NCBI GenBank assembly: GCA_022823625.1
Contig: JAJEHQ010000029.1
Location: 1 to 64,000, forward strand
Reading direction: 5' to 3'
Source: Gammaproteobacteria bacterium
GTDB lineage: Bacteria; Pseudomonadota; Gammaproteobacteria; Arenicellales; JAJDZL01
Length of the DNA: 64,000 bases
The notes under the pieces were generated by a model, which saw only the letters and a program-made list of their open reading frames with translations, ran no database searches and was not told the origin of the DNA. A program made the position numbers and the translations under genes. Positions 28,169 through 37,121 of this stretch are shown here, piece by piece. How positions within the stretch are numbered: position 1 is the first letter of the stretch; each line of letters opens with the position of its first letter.

Positions 28169-29161
28169 CTACTTAATAGTAGCCAGAAGTACTACTGTTG
28201 CTTTGACGATATCGTCAACTGTTGCACCACGCGAAAGGTCGCTGATGGGTCTGGCAAAGCCTTGCAATATTGGGCCGATCGCCCGTGCTCCCGCTAGATA
28301 TTGGGTCAGCTTATAGCCAATATTGCCAGCGTTAAGATCTGGAAAGATAAACACATTGGCTCGACCTGCCACTGGGCCTGGATCTTCCAGCTTCAATGAT
28401 GCGGTCCGCTTGTCGAATGCCGCATCGAATTGAAATTCACCATCAACCGGCATATCCGGAATCCGTTCCTTGGTCAGATCAACGGCTAAAGCAACTTTAC
28501 TCACCATTTCGTGTTGAGCGCTACCTTTCGAAGAAAATGACAGGAATGCAATTCGAGGGTCATCATTTAGAAGAAGCTTTGCATTCAAGGCGGTACTACA
28601 TGCAATGTCAGTCAGTTGTTCTGCTGTCGGGTTGATATTAACTGCACAATCAGCAAAGATGAGATCTCGCGATTCAGCAGAATCTGTGCCCGGTAGAGTC
28701 ATGAGAAAGTAGCTTGAAGCAGTCCTGACATTCTCTGCGGTGCCGATAATCATCAGTCCGGCTTGGATTACACTAGATGTTGTAACCGAAGAGCCAGCAA
28801 TCATTGCATGAGCATCACCGCTTCTCACCATCATGGCGCTGTACATCAGCGGCTTTTGCATCAGGCGTTGCGCAACGGCAGGTTTGAGTGGCCGCCGACC
28901 CTCGGTGCAAAGAGTGATGAATCGATCCATATTGCGGGTATCGGAAGCGGGATCTACGATACCAATACCGTCAAGTGAAACATTAACGCTGTTCGCAATG
29001 GAGCGAATCTTTTCTTCATCGCCAGTAAGAATTGGCGAAGCAATTTCCTGCTCCGCCAAAAATCGTGCGGCGTGAATCATGCGCTCATCCGCTGCCTCAG
29101 CCAGCACGACAATGTGCTGTTTTCCCTGCGTGAGCTCTATCAGATCAAAGAGATCGCTCAC
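28169..29161 (-). CDS. pta: Phosphate acetyltransferase
   Basis: The 330-residue protein is a stand-alone PTA_PTB domain without the N-terminal extension of enterobacterial Pta. Features include LAEAADERMIHAA near the start, MMVRSGDAHAMIAGS, and the C-terminal FIFPDLNAGNIGYKLTQYLAGA. It converts acetyl phosphate to acetyl-CoA. It starts 13 bases after xsc, which makes acetyl phosphate, so the two steps are clearly coupled. Confidence 0.93.
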   Translation of the reverse strand: MSDLFDLIELTQGKQHIVVLAEAADERMIHAARFLAEQEIASPILTGDEEKIRSIANSVNVSLDGIGIVDPASDTRNMDRFITLCTEGRRPLKPAVAQRLMQKPLMYSAMMVRSGDAHAMIAGSSVTTSSVIQAGLMIIGTAENVRTASSYFLMTLPGTDSAESRDLIFADCAVNINPTAEQLTDIACSTALNAKLLLNDDPRIAFLSFSSKGSAQHEMVSKVALAVDLTKERIPDMPVDGEFQFDAAFDKRTASLKLEDPGPVAGRANVFIFPDLNAGNIGYKLTQYLAGARAIGPILQGFARPISDLSRGATVDDIVKATVVLLATIK

Positions 29162-29173
29162 AAGCTCAGGCCG

Positions 29174-30925
29174 CTATACGTAGGCTTTATATTTATCGAG
29201 ATGGCGAACGGGCATGCTCAGCGCATCTCGTCGGAACGGGTCGCCAAGTTCCCGTGTGCACATAATCTCGACAACTGTTGTTTTGCCTTCACTTTGAGCA
29301 GTACAGGCTTCTCTCAATGCATCGCCCACCATATCCAGATTGTCGACGACGATTCCTTCCGCACCCATGGCCTTTGCAATTCCAGCCCAGCTTGGATTGT
29401 CTAGATTGACGCCTTCAAATCGCCGACCGTAGAAGTCTACCTGGTTTTTCTTTTCTGCTCCCCATTGCCGGTTATTGAATACGATGGGAGTTACTGGAAT
29501 ATTTTCTCTAACACAAGTCAAAATTTCACCCATGCTCATTGCCCAGGCGCCATCACCAACATATGCAATGGCAGCGCGTCGAGGATCTGCGACCTTGACA
29601 CCCATAATGGTCGGGAACGCGTAACCACAGTTTCCAAAACTCATCGCTGCAAAAAAGCTACGCGACTTCTCAAATCTTAGATAGCTGTTCGAAACTGAAC
29701 AGATATTTCCGATATCGGTTGAAATCGCAGCATTGGACGGTGTTGCTTTTTCAAGTTCCCGGAGCACCTGACGAGGGTGTAAGTAGATTGCGTCTTCAGC
29801 AGAGACCAGTTGACTCCAGTCGTCACGTTCTTCAGTCCACTCGTTCAGTTCTTTCTCCCAAGCCTGTTTTTCTTGGGCAATTTCCTGTTCCCTTTCATCT
29901 CGGTTCTGCATGCAGGCAATCTTTTCCCGATTTTTCAACCGCTCAAGAATGGCAGATGCAGATTCACCTGCCTGCCCGCAGATTCCGACTGCGATTTTCT
30001 TGACCAGTCCAATTTTGCGATAATCGACATCAATTTGAATGATTTTTGCATCTTTTGGCCAGTAGTCCATACCATGTTGTGGCAAAGTACCAAATGGACC
30101 AAGTCGGGTACCAAGTGCTACAACAACATCCGCTTTCGAGATGAGCCGCATGCCAGCTTTTGACCCTTGATATCCGAGTGGGCCGCACCACAACTTGTGG
30201 CTGGCCGGAAACGAATCATTGTGCAGGTAGCTGTTCACGACTGGTGCGGATAGATATTCAGCCAGTTCCATGCAGGAGTCCACCGCGTCGTCCATGATGA
30301 CACCGCCACCGGAAAGAATCACTGGAAATTCAGCTTCGGCAAGAATTCGTGCAGCATCGTCGAGTGCCGATGATCCGCCAGCACCGCGTTCAATTATTTG
30401 TGGCTCAGGAATGTCGATATCCACATCACCATAAAAATGATCACGTGGAATGTTTAGTTGCGTTGGTCCTCGCTCTGCCATCGCCATGTCAAAGCATCGA
30501 CCGGTTAATTCTGCCATGCGTCCAGGGCCATTCACATGAGCCTGATATTTGGTGATTTTGGAAAAAATCGGCAATTGCTCGGTTTCCTGAAATCCACCAA
30601 GGCCGATTGTTCCACTACCGGTTTCGGGAGTAATCGCAACAACCGGAGAATGCGCCCAGTAGGCGGCTGCAATTGCAGTAACGAAATTGGTAATACCTGG
30701 TCCGTTTTGACCAATACAAACGCCATGTCTGCCGCTCACACGGGCGTATCCATCCGCCATATGCGCGGAACCTTGTTCATGGACGGTTGGTATAAACCGA
30801 ATTCCCGCAGCTGGAAATATATCCAGTGAATCCATATATGCGGATCCGACGATTCCGAATACATCGGTAACGCCGTAGGAAGCCAGAGTTTCCACAAAAG
30901 CCTCACTTGACGTCATCTTTGGCAT
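29174..30925 (-). CDS. xsc: Sulfoacetaldehyde acetyltransferase Xsc
   Basis: The 583-residue ThDP enzyme aligns throughout with Xsc. It has FGIVGSAYMDSLDIFPAAGIRF and VHEQGSAHMADGYAR with the catalytic Glu, CIGQNGPGITNF, and a C-terminal ThDP site in AYVGDGAWAMSMGE...NNRQWGAEKKNQVDF. It converts sulfoacetaldehyde and phosphate to acetyl phosphate and sulfite. Position between pta and ald marks a taurine or other sulfonate desulfonation route. An AGGAGAAAG site precedes the ATG. Confidence 0.96.
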   Translation of the reverse strand: MPKMTSSEAFVETLASYGVTDVFGIVGSAYMDSLDIFPAAGIRFIPTVHEQGSAHMADGYARVSGRHGVCIGQNGPGITNFVTAIAAAYWAHSPVVAITPETGSGTIGLGGFQETEQLPIFSKITKYQAHVNGPGRMAELTGRCFDMAMAERGPTQLNIPRDHFYGDVDIDIPEPQIIERGAGGSSALDDAARILAEAEFPVILSGGGVIMDDAVDSCMELAEYLSAPVVNSYLHNDSFPASHKLWCGPLGYQGSKAGMRLISKADVVVALGTRLGPFGTLPQHGMDYWPKDAKIIQIDVDYRKIGLVKKIAVGICGQAGESASAILERLKNREKIACMQNRDEREQEIAQEKQAWEKELNEWTEERDDWSQLVSAEDAIYLHPRQVLRELEKATPSNAAISTDIGNICSVSNSYLRFEKSRSFFAAMSFGNCGYAFPTIMGVKVADPRRAAIAYVGDGAWAMSMGEILTCVRENIPVTPIVFNNRQWGAEKKNQVDFYGRRFEGVNLDNPSWAGIAKAMGAEGIVVDNLDMVGDALREACTAQSEGKTTVVEIMCTRELGDPFRRDALSMPVRHLDKYKAYV

Positions 30926-30973
30926 GACTTTCTCCTGTTTCTTTCTTTTTGGGTGGTTTGATGTAGCAGACGA

Positions 30974-32095
30974 CTAGGCTGCGGTTAGCGCAGTTTCGGC
31001 GGAAACGTAGTCATAGCCAAGACTTTCGGCAACTTCACGGTAAGTGACCTTACCATGACAGACGTTTAGTCCCGCCCTAAGATTGGAGTCTTGCTGGAGT
31101 GCCTTTTTATATCCTAAATTGGCAATATTTGCGCAGAATGGTAGTACGACATTATTCAGGGCATACGTTGAAGTTTTCGGAACTGCGCCTGGCATATTGG
31201 CTACGCAGTAGTGTGTCACGTCGTGGACTCGGTACGTTGGCTCAGAATGAGTGGTCGCACGGGACGTTTCAAAACAGCCTCCCTGGTCAATGGCAACGTC
31301 TACCACAACAGAATTTGGCCGCATTTGACGAATCATTTCCTTACTCACCAATTTAGGCGCAGTTGCGCCAGGTATAAGCACGGCGCCAATCACGAGATCA
31401 GCGTCAACGATGTGTTTTTCAAGCATGCTGCGAGTTGAATAAACCCCATTAGTGGAGCGACCGAACTGCACCCAGTGATTGTCGAGCACCTGTACATTTC
31501 GGTCAAGCACCCACACATCGGCACCCATACCGACAGCAATGTGAGTCGCGTGCGTCCCTACAACACCGCCACCGATGATGACGACTTTGGCCGGTTCAAC
31601 GCCAGGTACACCGCCTAATAGCATCCCGGTGCCCCCGTGAGGGCGTTCAAGGCACCAGGCACCTTCCTGCACTGCCATCCGCCCGGCGACTTTAGACATT
31701 GGCGCGAGAATCGGTAAGGCGCCGCTGTCATCAGTAACAGTTTCATAGGCAATGCATACTGCACCACTGTTGACCAAATCACGTGTCTGCTCCGGGTCTG
31801 GAGCCAAATGTAAATAAGTGAATAGAATCTGATTTTCGCGTAGCCATGCTCGCTCAGGTGCAAGCGGCTCTTTGACTTTAACGATCATTTCTGCATGTTC
31901 GAAGACTTCTTGTGCAGTATCCAGAACAGTTGCCCCAACTTTTCTGTAGTCGTCGTCGCTCGCACTAATGCCAATTCCGGCATTTGTTTCAACAGCAATG
32001 TCGTGTCCCATTTCGGTGAGTTCTCGTACACTTTCGGGTACCAACCCGACTCGAAATTCGTCTGTTTTTGTTTCTTTCGGGACTCCAATTCGCAT
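30974..32095 (-). CDS. ald: Alanine dehydrogenase
   Basis: The 373-residue enzyme begins MRIGVPKETKTDEFRVG and has the substrate Lys/His region (VKVKEPL, YLHLAPD) and a Rossmann motif VIIGGGVVGTHATHIAVGMGADVWVLD. It oxidises L-alanine to pyruvate with NAD. In taurine catabolism it regenerates the pyruvate used by the transaminase, which fits its place directly upstream of xsc. Length is normal. Confidence 0.95.
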   Translation of the reverse strand: MRIGVPKETKTDEFRVGLVPESVRELTEMGHDIAVETNAGIGISASDDDYRKVGATVLDTAQEVFEHAEMIVKVKEPLAPERAWLRENQILFTYLHLAPDPEQTRDLVNSGAVCIAYETVTDDSGALPILAPMSKVAGRMAVQEGAWCLERPHGGTGMLLGGVPGVEPAKVVIIGGGVVGTHATHIAVGMGADVWVLDRNVQVLDNHWVQFGRSTNGVYSTRSMLEKHIVDADLVIGAVLIPGATAPKLVSKEMIRQMRPNSVVVDVAIDQGGCFETSRATTHSEPTYRVHDVTHYCVANMPGAVPKTSTYALNNVVLPFCANIANLGYKKALQQDSNLRAGLNVCHGKVTYREVAESLGYDYVSAETALTAA

Positions 32096-32368
32096 AGTGA
32101 AATGCTCCCATGAATTTCAGAATGATTGTCGTAAAAAATGATGCCACTATGATAGTTTAGAGGCTCAAGTTTTTCGTTGATAGGTTCTGAAAAATCCCAA
32201 TAGATTTCGGTAAGTTTTCATTCGGTTTTGTTGAGGTTTCCGAGTCTAGTTGAGAATTTTGCGGATACCATAAAATGGAAGGTTATCAAGATTGTAAAAT
32301 TGAACGTCTGATTACACAATTGTCACATGACCAAATTTAATCTGATTTGACCTGGAGGAGTTGAGACG

Positions 32369-33682
32369 ATGCGACTGGACCATCAGTCAATGGAAAACTT
32401 GTGGATGCCGTTCACGAGTAATCGTGATTTTAAAGCAGACCCGAGGATTGTTGCACGGGGCAAAGGCGTATATCTTTACACAGCTGAAGGAATGCCAATC
32501 ATCGATGCCTCGTCAGGACTTTTTTGTTGTGCGGCCGGACACAGTCGGCCCGAAATTGCAGATGCGGTACATCGACAACTTGCCACCCTGGCTTACACCG
32601 CGCCGTTCCAATTGGGACATGAATTGTCGTTTGAACTGGCTCACCGGCTCGCTGAGTTAACGCCAGAAGGAATGAATCGTGTTTTCTTCGTCAATTCGGG
32701 GTCGGAGGCTATTGATACTGCGATCAAGATTGCATTGGCCTACCACTACGCACGCGGAGAAGGGCAGCGTCAACGGCTGGTTTCTCGAGAGCGAGCGTAT
32801 CACGGCGTAAACCTTGGTGGTACCAGCTTGAGCGGAATGGTGAAAAATCGCCAGGCATTTGGTTTGGGGCTTGCAGGAATTGCACATATTCGGCATACCT
32901 GGCTGCCAGAGAATCGCTACCAGCGCAACCAGCCTGCTGATGGTGCTGAACTGGCAGACGATCTTGAAAAAATTGTGCAGAACTTTGGGGCTGACTCAAT
33001 AGCTGCCTGCTTTGTCGAACCCATTGCCGGTTCAACGGGCTGTCTGGTGCCTCCAGTTGGTTACCTGGAAAGGTTGCGGGAGATCTGTGATCAACACGGC
33101 ATTCTACTGGTGTTTGATGAAGTAATTTGTGGGTTTGGAAGAACCGGTGAACCCTTTGCTTCACAAACTTTTGGCGTAACACCCGACATCATGACGCTAG
33201 CAAAAGCGTTGACCAATGCCGCCCAGCCGATGGGTGCAATTGTCGTTGGCCAACATGTCTACGATAGCATCGTCAATGCCGCACCAGATCGGGTGATTGA
33301 ATTGTTTCATGGTTATACTTACTCTGGACATCCTGCAGCTTGTGCCGCCGGCCTTGCAACTTTGGATATCTACCGCGATGAAAAGTTGTTTGAGCGCGGT
33401 AAATCCTTATCGGTTTACTTCCAGGATTCAATTTTCGCCCTCCAGGAGTTCGATATTGTGACGGATATTCGCGGCTACGGAATGATTGCCGGAATAGATC
33501 TCGCACCTTCAGGCGGACCAGGCAATGTTGGCATTACGGTACAGAAAAAACTATTTCATGCAGGGCTGCATGTCAAGGCAACGGGTGATGCGTTGATTGT
33601 CGCACCGCCGCTAATTTCGACTGAAGCGAACATTGATGAAATTAGTGATAAACTGAAAAAGGTTCTGCAAAGTTCATCATAG
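32369..33682 (+). CDS. Beta-alanine:pyruvate-type omega-transaminase
   Basis: The 437-residue class III enzyme resembles omega-amino acid:pyruvate transaminases: WMPFTSNRDFKADPR, SGLFCCAAGHSRPEI, FVNSGSEAIDTA, LVFDEVICGFGRTG, PLP lysine in MTLAKALTNAAQPMGA, and FHGYTYSGHPAACAAGLA. A GGAGGAG ribosome-binding site precedes the ATG. It is divergent from ald-xsc-pta, so it may supply sulfoacetaldehyde from taurine, or make malonate semialdehyde from beta-alanine for mmsA. The sequence cannot separate these. Confidence 0.85.
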   Translation: MRLDHQSMENLWMPFTSNRDFKADPRIVARGKGVYLYTAEGMPIIDASSGLFCCAAGHSRPEIADAVHRQLATLAYTAPFQLGHELSFELAHRLAELTPEGMNRVFFVNSGSEAIDTAIKIALAYHYARGEGQRQRLVSRERAYHGVNLGGTSLSGMVKNRQAFGLGLAGIAHIRHTWLPENRYQRNQPADGAELADDLEKIVQNFGADSIAACFVEPIAGSTGCLVPPVGYLERLREICDQHGILLVFDEVICGFGRTGEPFASQTFGVTPDIMTLAKALTNAAQPMGAIVVGQHVYDSIVNAAPDRVIELFHGYTYSGHPAACAAGLATLDIYRDEKLFERGKSLSVYFQDSIFALQEFDIVTDIRGYGMIAGIDLAPSGGPGNVGITVQKKLFHAGLHVKATGDALIVAPPLISTEANIDEISDKLKKVLQSSS

Positions 33683-33845
33683 TTTGACAAAAATCGCCAA
33701 CAGTGTATGAGTTTCGATTATGATTTATGTGATAGCAAGATCTATCAAATTCCATGAAGGACACCAGGTGCCAGGCACACTGGAATATTGCAGTAAGCAT
33801 TAACCTCATAAAATCAATTTACATATATCGAGAGGTGTTTGTAGT

Positions 33846-34988
33846 ATGTCAATAAAGGTAAAAGGCAACTTGAGTCGCCGACAGTTTTTGAAAACAGGTG
33901 CAGCCGCCAGTGTGGTTGCGACCGGTCCATGGGTCATCAGTTCAAAAGTACTTGCCTCATCCGGTGAACTCAATGTATTAATGTGGTCTGATTATCTTCC
34001 GGAAGATTTTTTAGCTCAATTTAATGAAGAGTCTGGTATCACGGTGAACTACACCGGGATTGGATCGAACGAAGAAATCATCAACAAGATGAAGGCGACA
34101 AAGGGCAAAGGGTTTGATATTTGCAGCCCAACCAATGTTCGTTCCGGACAGTGGGTTGATCTTGATTTGCTGCAGTCTTGGGATTATGGACGAATCTCCA
34201 ATCTAGATAATGCGAATCCGGCGATGCTTTCGGTCGGTGACCGCGAGTGGAATTTTGGCGATGCCGGTTCACATTGGCTGCCGCATATCTGGGGCACCGA
34301 AGCCGTATCCTGGCGAACCGATCTCTATACACCGCCGGGTGGTGAACCTAGTTATGGGAATATCTGGGACGGATCAGCAGAAGGCAATACCATGATTCGG
34401 CCACATTCTGGTATGCTGGGTGCCGGACTTTATATGGAAACCATTGGCGAACTGGAACCCGGGGATGTATGGCGAGCGTACGCGGACGAAGGTATCATGC
34501 GCCCCATCTGGGAGAAGATTACGCAGTTCTGCATTGCCAACAAACCGCAAATCAAGCTCTTTTGGAATGATGCCGATACCCAGAAAAACGGTTTTCTGAA
34601 CGACGGTGTGCTGGTTGGACAGACTTGGGATGGACCGCCGTTGGCAATGAAAACCGACGGTGAACCTGTACACTATCAGGCCCCGAAAGAAGGTGCGCTG
34701 GCATGGGTTGATGGAATGTCACTTTCCAAGTCAGCCGCAAATATTGATCAGGCTTATGCGTTTGTTGAGTTCTGCTTTAGAAGAGAGCCAGCAGGTCGGG
34801 CAATTGACACGCATGGCTACAATTCCGCAGTGATCGGCGCCGACGCTTTTGCAGGCGACAGTTACAAGAAGAATTTCGCAGAGGCTTATCCGGGCACAGC
34901 ATTGGCTAATCTCAATCCTTGGCCGGCAGAACCGCAGTGGTATGCCGATGTGCGCACGGAGTATCGCAATAAATTTGTGAACGCCTGA
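33846..34988 (+). CDS. PotD/PotF-like ABC substrate-binding protein with Tat signal
   Basis: The 380-residue protein has a twin-arginine signal (SRRQFLKTGAAASVVATGPW) and then a polyamine-type binding protein fold: LNVLMWSDYLPEDFLAQFNEESGI, GKGFDICSPTN, and the late NIDQAYAFVEFCF. It starts the importer operon. Ligand is unknown; a cationic amine or an amino-sulfonate is suggested by the transaminase upstream. A perfect hairpin follows the stop. Confidence 0.87.
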   Translation: MSIKVKGNLSRRQFLKTGAAASVVATGPWVISSKVLASSGELNVLMWSDYLPEDFLAQFNEESGITVNYTGIGSNEEIINKMKATKGKGFDICSPTNVRSGQWVDLDLLQSWDYGRISNLDNANPAMLSVGDREWNFGDAGSHWLPHIWGTEAVSWRTDLYTPPGGEPSYGNIWDGSAEGNTMIRPHSGMLGAGLYMETIGELEPGDVWRAYADEGIMRPIWEKITQFCIANKPQIKLFWNDADTQKNGFLNDGVLVGQTWDGPPLAMKTDGEPVHYQAPKEGALAWVDGMSLSKSAANIDQAYAFVEFCFRREPAGRAIDTHGYNSAVIGADAFAGDSYKKNFAEAYPGTALANLNPWPAEPQWYADVRTEYRNKFVNA

Positions 34989-35008
34989 TCTAGGAATCAT
35001 CCTGATAA

Positions 35009-35036
35009 TTCGACACCCGCTCAGTCGGGTGTCGAA
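35009..35036 (+). other. Intercistronic hairpin after the binding-protein gene
   Basis: An 11-base perfect inverted repeat (TTCGACACCCG / CGGGTGTCGAA) with a six-base loop lies between the binding-protein and ATPase genes. It has no T-run. Such stems commonly stabilise the upstream message, giving more binding protein than membrane subunits. Confidence 0.8.
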
Positions 35037-35071
35037 ATCCAACAATCCCCCTGATACAGGAGGTGTGGGTG

Positions 35072-36175
35072 ATGAGTGCAGATGTGAAACTTGAATCCGT
35101 CTGGATTCGATTTGGCGATTTTATTGCTGCTCGAGATGTCAATCTGCATATCAAGGGCGGCGAATTTTTCACCATTCTCGGTCCCTCAGGCTGCGGCAAA
35201 ACCACTCTGCTGCGTGCCGTTTCCGGTTTTCTGACCCCCTCGGAAGGTAGTGTATTAATCGGTGGTGAGAACATGGCCGGAATCGGGCCGAATCGCCGAC
35301 CTACTGCCTTAATCTTTCAAAATCTGGCCCTGTTTCCCTTGATGACGATCTGGGAAAACATCACTTTTTCACTCGAAGTAAATGGAGTCAGGAAAGCTCA
35401 GCGAAAAAAACGTGCGGACGAACTGCTTGAACTGATTGCACTGCCGGGTCAGGGCGAGAAGATGGTTAGCGAACTGTCAGGTGGGCAGAAACAACGGGTG
35501 GCCATTGCTCGGGCACTTTGCGCACAGCCGGAAGTGCTTCTACTAGATGAACCGCTCAGTGCGCTTGATCTTAAACTTCGCCAGCATATGCGTACTGAAC
35601 TGCGCTCTATCCAACAGCAGGTTGGAATTACCTTCATCTACATCACCCATGACCAGGGTGAAGCGCTGACCATGTCAGATCATGTAGCAGTGATGCGGGA
35701 AGGGATTATTGAACAGGTTAGTGATGGCACAACCATCTATGATGAGCCTGATACTGCATTTGTGGCGTCATTTGTCGGTGAAAACAACCGGTTTGCCGGA
35801 AAGGTTGCAAATGTAACGGATGGCATTGCGCAGGTCAGCACACCTGAGGGTTCAATTCGGGCACGCTGCAGTAAAAATCCAGATTCAAATGTAAAGACTG
35901 GAGACGATGTCTATGTTTTCGTCCGTCCTGAATCACTTCGCTTTGTAAGTGGTAATTCAATAGACAATCAGATGAAAGCGAGTGTTTATCATGAAGAATT
36001 TGAAGGCAATATGTGGCAGGTTTTTCTTGATATCAGTTCAACTCGAAAAAGGGTAAAGATGTCTTACGTGAACGATGGTTCCATCCGGTCACAAAGCGGA
36101 GAAAAGGATTTACCAGTCGGATTCTCCAGCGACGCGGCAATAGTGTTGCCACAGGGACCGCTTGCTGCCGAATAG
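35072..36175 (+). CDS. PotA-like ABC transporter ATPase
   Basis: The 367-residue ATPase has Walker A GPSGCGKTT, signature LSGGQKQRVAIARAL, Walker B LLLDEPLSALD, H-loop ITHDQGEA and a C-terminal TOBE regulatory domain. The length and TOBE domain mark the polyamine/iron/sulfate-type branch. ATG 35072 lies eight bases after AGGAGG; the in-frame GTG at 35063 is not used. It works with the two permeases that follow. Confidence 0.92.
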   Translation: MSADVKLESVWIRFGDFIAARDVNLHIKGGEFFTILGPSGCGKTTLLRAVSGFLTPSEGSVLIGGENMAGIGPNRRPTALIFQNLALFPLMTIWENITFSLEVNGVRKAQRKKRADELLELIALPGQGEKMVSELSGGQKQRVAIARALCAQPEVLLLDEPLSALDLKLRQHMRTELRSIQQQVGITFIYITHDQGEALTMSDHVAVMREGIIEQVSDGTTIYDEPDTAFVASFVGENNRFAGKVANVTDGIAQVSTPEGSIRARCSKNPDSNVKTGDDVYVFVRPESLRFVSGNSIDNQMKASVYHEEFEGNMWQVFLDISSTRKRVKMSYVNDGSIRSQSGEKDLPVGFSSDAAIVLPQGPLAAE

Positions 36176-36191
36176 CATTCGCGATCTTGCC

Positions 36192-37121
36192 ATGAGCTTT
36201 TCAAATTACTGGCGAGCGTTCTTCCAAAAAAACGGCGCGGCGCTTGCGCTGTTTTTGATCATTGCAGTGGGCATGTGGCTGTTCATGATGATCATACTGC
36301 CGCAGCTGTTCATGTTGGACTTTTCCATCAGGGCCAATGTCCCTCCGCCGAAATTCGGAACAGAAGAGCACTACTACACACTCGAGCACTACAAATACAT
36401 GATATTTGGCAGTGCTCAATCTACTGACTCATTCAACATCATTGATGTGACGGTATTTTTCCGCACAATTGGTGCAGCAATTTTCGTTACGCTGATCGAT
36501 GTTGCCTTGTGCTACCCAATTGCCTACTACCTTGCACATGTTGCAACTGGCGGTTGGAGTCGACTCATGGTACTATCGTTAATCGTACCATTTTGGATTA
36601 ACGAGATTCTTAGGGCATTTGCGTTCAAGATCATTTTCGGTTCAACTGGCGTAATCAACAACTTTCTCGTTTCGATTGGAATATTGGATCAGCCTTACGA
36701 TTTCATTCGCAACGACATTGCACTGTGGGCAGGCCTGAGTTATGCATTCATCCTGCTAATGATTTTTCCAATTTTCAACGCCATTGAAAGTCTCGACAAG
36801 AATCAGATTGAAGCGGCGCGTGATCTGGGTGCACCCTGGTGGAGAATTCACTGGCGGATTGTTGTACCCCATGCAAAACCGGGCATATCTTCCGGCTGCA
36901 CAATGGTGTTCATGCTGACAGCAGGTGCCTTGGCAGCGCCCCAGATTCTGGGTGGACCAAGCAGCTTGTGGTTTACCCAGATAATTTACCAGGGATTCAA
37001 CCAGGCCGGCAACTGGGCAAGAGGTTCAGCCTACGCAATTATCTTGCTTGTTTCCTGTATTGTGCTGGTATTGGTAATGATGAAGATAGCCAAGGTGAAG
37101 TTTGGTGAAATGATGAAATGA
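36192..37121 (+). CDS. PotB-like ABC transporter permease
   Basis: The 309-residue inner-membrane protein has about six transmembrane segments and the EAA coupling loop NQIEAARDLGAPWWRIHWRIVVPHAKPGI. A long loop after the first segment is usual for PotB/PotH. The ATG at 36192 (MSFSNYW) is chosen over a TTG at 36162. The gene overlaps the next permease by four bases (ATGA). Confidence 0.9.
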   Translation: MSFSNYWRAFFQKNGAALALFLIIAVGMWLFMMIILPQLFMLDFSIRANVPPPKFGTEEHYYTLEHYKYMIFGSAQSTDSFNIIDVTVFFRTIGAAIFVTLIDVALCYPIAYYLAHVATGGWSRLMVLSLIVPFWINEILRAFAFKIIFGSTGVINNFLVSIGILDQPYDFIRNDIALWAGLSYAFILLMIFPIFNAIESLDKNQIEAARDLGAPWWRIHWRIVVPHAKPGISSGCTMVFMLTAGALAAPQILGGPSSLWFTQIIYQGFNQAGNWARGSAYAIILLVSCIVLVLVMMKIAKVKFGEMMK

